NCBI GenBank assembly: GCA_002394465.1
Contig: DGTU01000076.1
Span: 1-26,864 of the forward strand
Length of the DNA: 26,864 bases
From: Treponema sp. UBA4328
GTDB taxonomy: Bacteria; Spirochaetota; Spirochaetia; Treponematales; Treponemataceae
Reading direction: 5' to 3'
The number at the start of each line of letters is the position of its first letter. Positions within the stretch are counted from its first letter, which is position 1. Made by a program: the position numbers and the translations under genes. The notes beneath the pieces were generated by a model. It was not told the DNA's origin, made no database searches, and saw nothing but the letters and a program-made list of their open reading frames with translations. Shown in pieces: positions 1-7,026 of this stretch.

Positions 1-452
1 CGAGTCATGATGTCCATGTTGAGGACAACGTACTCTGAGTCAGTAAGTTCGATACCGTTCTTTGAGATTGGTGAGCCGAGAGGGCCCATGCAGAACGGGA
101 TAACGTACATTGTGCGGCCGTGCATACAGCCCTTGTACAATCCCTTCATTGTTGCTTTGAGTTCAACAGGGTCAATCCAGTTGTTTGTAGGACCCGCATC
201 TTCCTGTTTTTTAGAAGAAATGAATGTTCTGCCTTCAACGCGTGCTACATCGCTTGGAAGTGAACGGAACAAGAAGCTGTTAGGCTTTTTAGCAAGTGGA
301 GTAGCAAGACCGGCGTCAACACATTTCTTCATGAGGCGGTCATACTCTTCAGTTGAACCATCACATACGTAAACGCTGTCTGGTTCACACATCTTAACAC
401 ATTCTTCAACCCATGCTTTGATTTTAGGGTTTTTGATTTCATCAAGTGTCAT
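1..452 (-). CDS. pckG: Phosphoenolpyruvate carboxykinase (GTP), 5' part
   Basis: The reverse strand encodes the first 150 residues of a GTP-dependent PEP carboxykinase; the gene runs off the left edge, so the catalytic P-loop and metal-binding residues are not visible. The start is the ATG at 452, with a Shine-Dalgarno AGGAGA about 8 nt upstream (complement of 461-466). Recognisable family segments include RVEGRTFIS, TNNWIDP, the glycine-rich stretch GCMHGRTMYVIPFCMGPLGS and ELTDSEYVVLNM, which match the conserved N-terminal half of cytosolic/GTP-type PEPCKs. The enzyme interconverts oxaloacetate and PEP using GTP/GDP. In fermenting treponemes it probably fixes CO2 towards succinate rather than driving gluconeogenesis; that direction is inference. 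The gene is divergent from the adenylate cyclase gene at 587. Confidence 0.93.
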   Translation of the reverse strand, partial: MTLDEIKNPKIKAWVEECVKMCEPDSVYVCDGSTEEYDRLMKKCVDAGLATPLAKKPNSFLFRSLPSDVARVEGRTFISSKKQEDAGPTNNWIDPVELKATMKGLYKGCMHGRTMYVIPFCMGPLGSPISKNGIELTDSEYVVLNMDIMT

Positions 453-487
453 GATCTAAATCTCCTGTAAAAGAAAATACGCCAACT

Positions 488-493
488 ATTATA
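488..493 (-). promoter_or_regulatory. -10 box for pckG
   Basis: The reverse strand reads TATAAT exactly, about 36 nt upstream of the pckG ATG. No convincing -35 box lies 16-18 nt further upstream. The short leader would contain the AGGAGA ribosome-binding site. Function is inferred from the hexamer and its position only. Confidence 0.4.
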
Positions 494-586
494 GAGGTTT
501 TTCAATTTATAGGGAAGTAAAAAACATGCCTGATTACGGAATATTTTTTTATGGCGTTTTTTTATTAAGGGGTTTACACTTATTGT

Positions 587-3500
587 ATGAAAAAGTTTTT
601 TTACGTTTTTTTCTTATTAGTAACGCTGTTTTCTGCTTCGGCAAATGACGTTTTTTTTGATAACTACGTATATCAGGACTGGCAGAGTTTCGGCGGCCTG
701 AACGGTACTACTGCAACTGATATTGTCCAGACAAGTGACGGTTACATCAACATCGGAACATACGAAGGCCTGGTTCGTTTTGACGGCGTAAGGTTTTCGA
801 CAATCAGACGGACTCAGGAAAATGACCTGAAGTTTACTTCTGTCCGTGCAGTTTTTGAAGACAGCCGTAAGAACCTCTGGATTGGTTCGAATGACGAAGG
901 ACTTCATAAAATTGCTGCTGACGGAACAAAAAAAGTTTACACTTCACAGAACGGACTTCCCAATAATTCAGTACGTGCAATCTGTGAAGACCATAACGGA
1001 AACATATGGATCGGAACTGCATCAGGTGTCGTCTATCTTACGCCGCAGGGACATCTTATTACGCCTCAGTTTCAGGCCGGTACGATACCAAAAGGAATTA
1101 TTGCAGTCAGCCTCTACTGTGACAGCGCAGGAAGGGTATGGCTTGTTACCGCAAATGAAAAAGGTCTGTTTCTGTATGCAGATGACCTGTTCCGGAATAT
1201 TGCTGAACTGGATGTATACGGAAACTATTTCGTAACTTCAATCGTTCAGGACCTCAAGGGAGATTTCTGGCTCGGGATGGGTGACCAGGGCGTAATAAGG
1301 ATCCGTAACGGAAAATTATTCCCGCTTCATACAGGAACGAAATTTGACAAATATTCAGTATGGGCAATATACGTTGCTCCTGACGGAAGCCTGTGGTTCG
1401 GTTCAGAAAAGGGTGTATTTGTCCTGAGTGAAGGAAACTTCCACGAGTATAAACGGGAAGAACTTGAAAATGCAAAAATAAACAAAATTATCTGTGACCG
1501 TGAAGGAAACCTGTGGTTTGCAACAGACCGAAACGGAATCGGCAAGATGATGCAGGGCAAATTCAAGGTACGCAAGCTCAATACAACCGTCAATGCAATC
1601 TGCGAGGATAAAGGCAGCAGAATCTGGCTCGGAACTGATAACGGCGTCATGTGTTTTGATCATGATGTCCGCGTTTCAAATGCACTTACCCGCTATACGG
1701 AAGGAAAAAGAATCCGCCATGTTGCACTTGATTCTTCAGGAAACGTACTTGTAAGCTGCTATACCAAGCCGGGACAGCTGCGTTACAGTCAGCGCACTGG
1801 AAGAATTGAAAGCTGGACGACGGACAATGGTCTTGCAGGAAACAAAGTCAGGGTTGCGATAGAAACTAATCCGGGAGAGATTTACGTCGGAACGACAACC
1901 GGTATGAGTATCATTCATTCTGACGGCTCAATAAAAAACTTCAAGCAGATTGACGGACTTGAAAACGAATACGTAATGTGCATCTATAAGGATAAGAATG
2001 ACGTTGTCTGGATCGGTACCGACGGCAACGGAATCTATCTGATGAAAAATGAAATTATCTTTGCACACATTACGTCAGAAGAGGGTCTTTCAGGAAACGT
2101 AATTTTCAAGGTCATGCAGGATAATGACGGAGTTTACTGGATCTGTACCGGTAACGGTATTACGCGCTGTACGCCTTTTGATTCTGCCCATGGACTTCCG
2201 ACATATTACTATAACATCTGTTCTGACCATGGAATCGGAACTGATTCTGTATTCCAGCTGATAAATGACAAGGACGGAAACATCTGGCTGACGAGCAACT
2301 ACGGAATTGCTTCTGTAAGGAAAAGTGACCTGACGGATCTTGCTTCCGGATTGAGGAAAAAGCTTAACGTAAAATTCTTCAGCAAAAACGACGGACTTGA
2401 TTCTGCCGGTGCAACTTCGACAGCAGTAAGCATCTGTGACAGTTTCGGAAGAATCTGGTTTTCAATGATTGACGGCTTTGCAGTTTACGATCCGCTGTCC
2501 ATAAGCAAGAATCCGGTTAAGCCTCTCGTCAACATCGAAACCGTTACAATCGACAATGTTGAATATAAGAATACCCAGAATGAGTTTATCCTTCAGCCGG
2601 GAACGAAGCGCGTTGAGATTAAGTTCACCGGATTGAGTTTTGATGCGCCTGAGAGGATTATTTTTGCGCATCAGCTTACGAATTTTGAAGATGAAATGAC
2701 CATGCCGTCTCCTGAAAGAAGTGTTTCATATACAAACATTAAGCCGGGCAAGCATACTTTCCTCCTTAATGCAATCAACGGAGACGGACTTGTATCTGAA
2801 CAGGTAGCGGCAATGCTCTTTGTTCAGGAACCGTATCTTTATCAGCGTCCGGCCTTCTGGGTCATCATGGTCCTTCTGTTCCTTGCAATTGTGTTTGTAG
2901 TATTTACGCTCAAGCAGCGGGCAATCAGGCTTGAAAATATCCGCCTGGAAGAAACTGTAAGGAGCAGGACAAGGGAACTTGCTGCAGAAAAGGATAAATC
3001 CGAGCAGCTTCTGAGGGCAATCCTTCCGGATAAGATAGCAGACGAACTTAAAGACGGCGTTCACTCAATCGGTGAAAACTTTGATGACGTTACGCTTCTG
3101 TTCTCTGATATCGTTAACTTTACACGGACTTCAAGCGGACATTCTGCTGCCGAAATCGTTAATGCGCTCAATGACCTGTTCTCAATGTTTGATGAACGTG
3201 CAAAGCGTACCGGCGTAGAAAAAATCAAGACAATCGGAGACGCTTACATGGCAGCCTGCGGAATCCCGGTTCCGAATCCTGACAATGCAAGAATCATGAT
3301 TCAATTTGCAAAAGGAATGTTTGAGGACCTTGTTGAATACAATAAAACTGCAAAGATTCACTTTGAAATGCGTATAGGTCTGAACAACGGTCCTGTAACT
3401 GCCGGTGTAATCGGAAAGACAAAGTTCATTTATGACGTATGGGGCGATACCGTAAATACTGCCAGCCGCATGGAAACTGCCAGTTCACCGGGAAAAATCA

Positions 3501-3613
3501 GGGTAACTGAAACGCTTAAGAAGCGCCTTGAAGGAACTGACATTAAGTTTACGGATCCGATTGAATGTGATATAAAGGGCAAGGGAATTATGGCTACTTA
3601 TGAAGTAGTTTAA
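587..3613 (+). CDS. Receptor-type class III adenylate cyclase with double Reg_prop propeller
   Basis: 1008 aa. Residues 1-19 are a signal peptide ending ...FSASA. Next come about 14 Reg_prop blades (e.g. NLWIGSNDEGL, SLWFGSEKGV, RIWLGTDNGV, VVWIGTDGNGIYL), enough for two seven-bladed propellers, then a Y_Y_Y domain (about 680-750), one TM helix (about 757-777), a signalling helix, the cyclase-transducer-like LLRAILPDKIADEL, and a class III cyclase domain (about 830-1008). Visible catalytic residues: metal Asp841 (FSDIVNFT) and Asp885 (IGDAYM), adenine-selecting Lys881 and Asp950 (YDVWG), Asn957 and Arg961 (NTASRM). The K/D pair predicts ATP, so cAMP, rather than GTP as substrate. The outside half is that of Bacteroidetes hybrid two-component sensors; no histidine kinase or HTH is present. 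A binding-protein gene follows after 23 nt and is probably cotranscribed. The ligand is unknown. Confidence 0.9.
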   Translation: MKKFFYVFFLLVTLFSASANDVFFDNYVYQDWQSFGGLNGTTATDIVQTSDGYINIGTYEGLVRFDGVRFSTIRRTQENDLKFTSVRAVFEDSRKNLWIGSNDEGLHKIAADGTKKVYTSQNGLPNNSVRAICEDHNGNIWIGTASGVVYLTPQGHLITPQFQAGTIPKGIIAVSLYCDSAGRVWLVTANEKGLFLYADDLFRNIAELDVYGNYFVTSIVQDLKGDFWLGMGDQGVIRIRNGKLFPLHTGTKFDKYSVWAIYVAPDGSLWFGSEKGVFVLSEGNFHEYKREELENAKINKIICDREGNLWFATDRNGIGKMMQGKFKVRKLNTTVNAICEDKGSRIWLGTDNGVMCFDHDVRVSNALTRYTEGKRIRHVALDSSGNVLVSCYTKPGQLRYSQRTGRIESWTTDNGLAGNKVRVAIETNPGEIYVGTTTGMSIIHSDGSIKNFKQIDGLENEYVMCIYKDKNDVVWIGTDGNGIYLMKNEIIFAHITSEEGLSGNVIFKVMQDNDGVYWICTGNGITRCTPFDSAHGLPTYYYNICSDHGIGTDSVFQLINDKDGNIWLTSNYGIASVRKSDLTDLASGLRKKLNVKFFSKNDGLDSAGATSTAVSICDSFGRIWFSMIDGFAVYDPLSISKNPVKPLVNIETVTIDNVEYKNTQNEFILQPGTKRVEIKFTGLSFDAPERIIFAHQLTNFEDEMTMPSPERSVSYTNIKPGKHTFLLNAINGDGLVSEQVAAMLFVQEPYLYQRPAFWVIMVLLFLAIVFVVFTLKQRAIRLENIRLEETVRSRTRELAAEKDKSEQLLRAILPDKIADELKDGVHSIGENFDDVTLLFSDIVNFTRTSSGHSAAEIVNALNDLFSMFDERAKRTGVEKIKTIGDAYMAACGIPVPNPDNARIMIQFAKGMFEDLVEYNKTAKIHFEMRIGLNNGPVTAGVIGKTKFIYDVWGDTVNTASRMETASSPGKIRVTETLKKRLEGTDIKFTDPIECDIKGKGIMATYEVV

Positions 3614-3636
3614 AATATAATAATGGAGACAAACAG

Positions 3637-4821
3637 ATGAAAAAAATTATTGCGTTTAGTGCAGCACTGGCTTCGGTTCTGATGTTTACTGCATGTTCAG
3701 CTTCCAGGAAAGAAACGATAAAAGTCGGCATCCTGCATTCTTCAACGGGAACAATGGCTATAAGCGAATCGCCGGTACGTGATTCTGAACTTCTTGCTAT
3801 AAAAGAAATCAATGAAGCCGGCGGTGTTCTCGGAAGACAGATAGAAGTAGTAGAGGAAGACGGGGCAAGTGATCCGAATGTGTTTGCAGAAAAGGCAAGA
3901 AAGCTTCTCGTTGAAGATAAAGTTGCTACCGTTTTCGGATGCTGGACAAGTGCAAGCCGCAAGGCCGTAAAGCCTGTATTTGAAGAGCTTTTCGGACTTC
4001 TGTGGTATCCGGTTCAGTATGAAGGAATGGAGGCAAGCCCGAACATCATGTATATGGGCGCTTCTCCAAACCAGCAGATTGTTCCTGCTGTTGACTATTG
4101 TGCAGAAAACATCGGAAAACGCATGTTCCTTGTCGGAAACGATTATGTATTCCCGAGAACTGCCAACAGAATAATCAAGGCTCAGCTGGCACAGCTCGAC
4201 GGCGTATGTGCGGGTGAAGAGTATGTACCGATGGGCGGAACGGATTTTAGTTCGATAATTGCAAAAATCAAGCTTTTCAAGCCGAATGTAATCCTTAATA
4301 CCCTCAACGGTGATTCAAACGTTGCTTTCTTTGAGGCACTGGACAGGGCTGGAATTAATTCAAGCGTAATCCCTGTAATGAGTTTTTCAATTACTGAACA
4401 GGAAGTTGCAAAAATGAACGTTGAAAAGCTCGCAGGTAACTTTGTTTCATGGAACTACTATGAAACCACTCAGGGCCCGAAGAATGAAAAATTCGTAAGC
4501 GACTATAAAAATGCCTACGGTTCAGACAGAATGACCGGAGACCCGATTGAAGCCGGATATATTTCAGTTTACATGTGGGCTGCTGCATGTGAAAAGGCAA
4601 TGAGCTTTGACGTTGAAGCCGTAAGGATTGCTTCCAAAGGCTTAAGCTTTAATGCTCCGGAAGGAATCGTTACGATTGACGGCGGAAACCAGCACCTCTA
4701 CAAGCATGTCCGCATCGGTCAGATTAATTCCAAGGGACAGATTGATGAAGTCTGGGCAACTCCTCTGGCAATCAAGCCTGATCCGTATCTGAGTACCTAT
4801 CACTGGGCAAGGGGCCTTTAA
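3637..4821 (+). CDS. Urea/amide-type ABC substrate-binding lipoprotein (UrtA/AmiC-like), no transporter nearby
   Basis: 394 aa. An N-terminal lipoprotein signal peptide ends FTA-Cys20, a relaxed spirochaetal lipobox. The mature part is a periplasmic type I binding protein of the UrtA/AmiC/Peripla_BP_5 group: KVGILHSSTGTMAISE, INEAGGVLGRQIEVVEEDGASDP, VFGCWTSASRKAVKPV, LLWYPVQYEGMEASPN and a C-terminal STYHWARGL. UrtA normally feeds urea to the UrtBCDE permease/ATPases, but none of these is in the window: a terminator follows, then hslO. The start has a good Shine-Dalgarno GGAGA 8 nt upstream. The gene lies 23 nt after the receptor cyclase on the same strand, so the lipoprotein may act as a ligand-capturing co-receptor; this is inference. 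True specificity (urea, short amides or another small polar ligand) cannot be read from sequence alone. Confidence 0.85.
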   Translation: MKKIIAFSAALASVLMFTACSASRKETIKVGILHSSTGTMAISESPVRDSELLAIKEINEAGGVLGRQIEVVEEDGASDPNVFAEKARKLLVEDKVATVFGCWTSASRKAVKPVFEELFGLLWYPVQYEGMEASPNIMYMGASPNQQIVPAVDYCAENIGKRMFLVGNDYVFPRTANRIIKAQLAQLDGVCAGEEYVPMGGTDFSSIIAKIKLFKPNVILNTLNGDSNVAFFEALDRAGINSSVIPVMSFSITEQEVAKMNVEKLAGNFVSWNYYETTQGPKNEKFVSDYKNAYGSDRMTGDPIEAGYISVYMWAAACEKAMSFDVEAVRIASKGLSFNAPEGIVTIDGGNQHLYKHVRIGQINSKGQIDEVWATPLAIKPDPYLSTYHWARGL

Positions 4822-4840
4822 TTAATTCCTGTTTTTTAAT

Positions 4841-4867
4841 GCCGGACAATGTTCCGGCTTTTTTTTT
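4841..4867 (+). terminator. Rho-independent terminator after the cyclase/binding-protein unit
   Basis: The stem GCCGGA/TCCGGC with a 6-nt loop is followed by nine T residues. It lies 20 nt past the stop of the binding-protein gene and separates this unit from hslO. Confidence 0.85.
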
Positions 4868-4869
4868 GC

Positions 4870-4898
4870 TTGCCGTTCGTTCAATCTTTTTGTAGGAT
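4870..4898 (+). promoter_or_regulatory. Candidate hslO promoter (leaderless type)
   Basis: TTGCCG, a 17-nt spacer, then TAGGAT. An overlapping alternative -10, GATAAT, sits at 4896-4901. Either one ends only 3-6 nt before the hslO ATG, leaving no room for a normal leader, and no Shine-Dalgarno sequence is present. Confidence 0.45.
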
Positions 4899-4904
4899 AA
4901 TTCC

Positions 4905-5870
4905 ATGATTAAAGCAGAAATTACTGACAGTGAACTTAATGAACACTTAAATAAGATTCATAAAGATGAACTTTCAATGTTCGTTATGGCAGACGGACAG
5001 TTCAGGGGTGCATTTTTTAATGCCACAAGACTCGTAAACCAGATGCGTGCACAGCATAATCTCGGAATCCTTGAAACCATGATTCTCGGGCAGGCAGTTA
5101 TCTGTGCAGGCCTGCTTATTCCGCTGATGAAGGGACGTGAGCACCTTACTTTCCGCTATGATACCAACGGACCTGCAGCCGGTTTCAGCGTTGAAGCTGA
5201 TTCTTCAGGTTATGTACGCGGTTTTCTCTTTCAGAATCATATTCCCGTATTTAAGCCTCTTGAAAACTGGAACCTCGAGCCTTTCCTCGGTGAAGGAACC
5301 CTTACGATAACGAGGATGGGGGAGGGAATGAAGGCACCTCAGGTCGGAACCGTAGAAATAATGTACAAAAATATCGCCGAAGACCTTGCGTGGTACTTTC
5401 TTCAGAGTGAGCAGATTCATACGGCATTTAATACAAGCGTTCAGTTTGACAGCAGCGGCAGGGTAACAGGGGCCGGAGGAATGTTCATTCAGTATATTCC
5501 GGGCGACGGCGGCCGCTCAAAGGTAAGCGGAAATTCTGTTGAAAAGGAAGAAGTTACCGGAAAGGACGAACTTATTTCTAAGGTTGAAAATGCATTCAGG
5601 GCCATGCCTTCAATCGGCAAATGGTTCAGTGACGGCGGCGATATGGATGACGTGGTTTACGGTCTTTTCCGTGAGTTTTCACCGTCAATTACGCTCAGCC
5701 GTGACATTATTTTTGACTGTCCTTGCAGCAAGGATTACTACGTAAATCATATTAAGCACCTGTCCAGGACGGAGCTTGATGACATAATCGAAAATGATCC
5801 GGAGCCGATAGAGATAGTATGTCACAACTGTGCAAGCCGGTATGAAATATACAAAAAGGATCTTGTTTAA
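4905..5870 (+). CDS. hslO: Hsp33 redox-regulated holdase chaperone
   Basis: 321 aa, slightly longer than the usual 290-300. The N-terminal domain has the Hsp33 fold signature (GILETMILGQAVICAGLL, DTNGPAAGFSVEADSSG). The C-terminal redox switch shows the CxC...CxxC zinc cysteines Cys272/Cys274 (CPCSKD) and Cys306/Cys309 (CHNC). In the family, reduced zinc-bound Hsp33 is inactive, while oxidation forms disulfides and exposes a binding surface for unfolding proteins in the cytoplasm. An acidic/Gly-rich insert at about 202-222 (SKVSGNSVEKEEVTG) accounts for part of the extra length. The gene follows a terminator and probably has its own promoter. Its last 4 nt overlap the convergent carboxypeptidase gene, so the two 3' ends share DNA. 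No terminator is visible between them. Confidence 0.95.
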   Translation: MIKAEITDSELNEHLNKIHKDELSMFVMADGQFRGAFFNATRLVNQMRAQHNLGILETMILGQAVICAGLLIPLMKGREHLTFRYDTNGPAAGFSVEADSSGYVRGFLFQNHIPVFKPLENWNLEPFLGEGTLTITRMGEGMKAPQVGTVEIMYKNIAEDLAWYFLQSEQIHTAFNTSVQFDSSGRVTGAGGMFIQYIPGDGGRSKVSGNSVEKEEVTGKDELISKVENAFRAMPSIGKWFSDGGDMDDVVYGLFREFSPSITLSRDIIFDCPCSKDYYVNHIKHLSRTELDDIIENDPEPIEIVCHNCASRYEIYKKDLV

Positions 5871-6685
5871 GACAGTGCTTTCCAGCCGTCAATAAATTCC
5901 AGCATATACTGCTGAACGTTCAGAAAGTATTTTGACTGGAATTTACAGGCCTTTTTGCCGATGTACCTGAAATGCCAGCATTCCCAGCGGTATCCCGTAA
6001 TGTCTTCGTAGTTTTTAGGGAAGGAAAGTGACCAGCCGTATTTGTGTGCGTTTGCGTATACCCACTTTCCGCCGGGAGTTTCGTCAAATTTATCGTCAAC
6101 AGGAGCAAAATCAAGTGCGCATCCGAGCTGGTGCTGGCTTGTTCCGGGGCGTGCACTTTCACGTTCGGCTTCTTCAAGTCCGTCGACCCTTACCCAGTAG
6201 TCAAATAAATTTTTCTGATATTCATAGGAACGGTATGTGGAACTTACCGTAAGCGTAACGCCGTCTGCCTTTGCTGCCTTTGCAAGTTCAAACAGTGCCT
6301 GGTCTGCTTCCGGCCTCAGGTTAAGGTTGTCCTTGTTTACGGAGTAGAGGGAGTTTGATTTTAGGTGAACGAGATTTTTCGGTTCATAGTCCGCACTGAC
6401 TGAATGTTTTTTATCGATCAGATAAAAAAGACTCAGGTCATCCTGAGAAAAGTTTTTTTCTTCATCAAGAATTTCGTGCAGGTCTTTGAGGAATTCATCC
6501 TTGTCCTGAATTTTAAGTTCCTTTTGTGCGCGTACGCTCATTCCGCTGAGGACTGTGTCAATTTTAGCATATTCGGGATTATCCGGCAGAGAAACTGAAG
6601 AGCCTGCAGCAGGTGATTCTTTTGTACAGCCTGAAAAAATTGCAGCAAATGAGAGAACGCAGAGAAAATGCCTGTTCAGAAACAT
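5867..6685 (-). CDS. VanY-type D-alanyl-D-alanine carboxypeptidase lipoprotein
   Basis: 272 aa. The lipoprotein signal peptide ends IFSG-Cys20. The C-terminal half is a VanY (peptidase M15B) zinc domain: STYRSYEYQ, then SQHQLGCALDF supplying zinc ligands His185 and Asp192, and WECWHFRY supplying catalytic Glu235 and zinc ligand His238. These enzymes remove the terminal D-Ala from peptidoglycan stem peptides in the periplasm; the lipid anchor would hold this one to a membrane. The region at about 25-120 is an uncharacterised linker or stalk. The start overlaps the stop of the STAS gene by one base (TAATG), so translation is probably coupled, and this is the last gene of the phosphatase/STAS operon. 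That linkage suggests wall remodelling under partner-switching control, which is inference. Confidence 0.9.
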   Translation of the reverse strand: MFLNRHFLCVLSFAAIFSGCTKESPAAGSSVSLPDNPEYAKIDTVLSGMSVRAQKELKIQDKDEFLKDLHEILDEEKNFSQDDLSLFYLIDKKHSVSADYEPKNLVHLKSNSLYSVNKDNLNLRPEADQALFELAKAAKADGVTLTVSSTYRSYEYQKNLFDYWVRVDGLEEAERESARPGTSQHQLGCALDFAPVDDKFDETPGGKWVYANAHKYGWSLSFPKNYEDITGYRWECWHFRYIGKKACKFQSKYFLNVQQYMLEFIDGWKALS

Positions 6686-7011
6686 TATACTACCTCTGTT
6701 ACTGAGTGAATGAAATCAAAAAGGGAAGCAAAGCCCGTATCTTCAAGTGCTTCGCGTGCAGCAGGGGAGGGGTTCATGATGTAAAGCTTCTTTTTAGCTT
6801 CCTTTCCGTCATTGAAGCCCGCCAGAATTGTTCCGACGCCAGTTGAGTCAATTTCATCAATCTGTGACAGGTCAAGAACTACGTTTGTAGTCTTGATGTT
6901 TCCCCAGAGCTTTGTCTGGAATTCAAGTGCAGTATAGTTGTTTATTGTGCCGTTAAGTTCAAGAAGAACGTAGTTTGCACCGGTTTTTTCATTTATGTGA
7001 AGTAATTCCAT
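6685..7011 (-). CDS. STAS-domain anti-anti-sigma factor (SpoIIAA/RsbV-like)
   Basis: 108 aa, a single STAS domain of normal length. The key motif is DEIDSTGVG with the phosphorylatable Ser56, preceded by the conserved strand VVLDLSQI. In the family, an RsbW/SpoIIAB-type kinase phosphorylates this Ser and a SpoIIE/RsbU-type PP2C phosphatase removes the phosphate; the unphosphorylated form captures the kinase or another partner. Two PP2C genes lie immediately upstream in the same operon (15-nt gap to the nearer one), so the phosphatase partners are evident. No kinase or sigma factor is in the window. The start has a strong GGGGGA ribosome-binding site, and the stop overlaps the carboxypeptidase start (TAATG). 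Confidence 0.93.
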   Translation of the reverse strand: MELLHINEKTGANYVLLELNGTINNYTALEFQTKLWGNIKTTNVVLDLSQIDEIDSTGVGTILAGFNDGKEAKKKLYIMNPSPAAREALEDTGFASLFDFIHSVTEVV

Positions 7012-7026
7012 TTTATTCCCCCGTTG

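Noticed and set aside
587..3613. Reading the cyclase gene as a hybrid two-component sensor kinase
   Set aside because: Reg_prop and Y_Y_Y are present, but no HisKA, HATPase, receiver or AraC domain follows. The C-terminus has the full set of class III cyclase catalytic residues.
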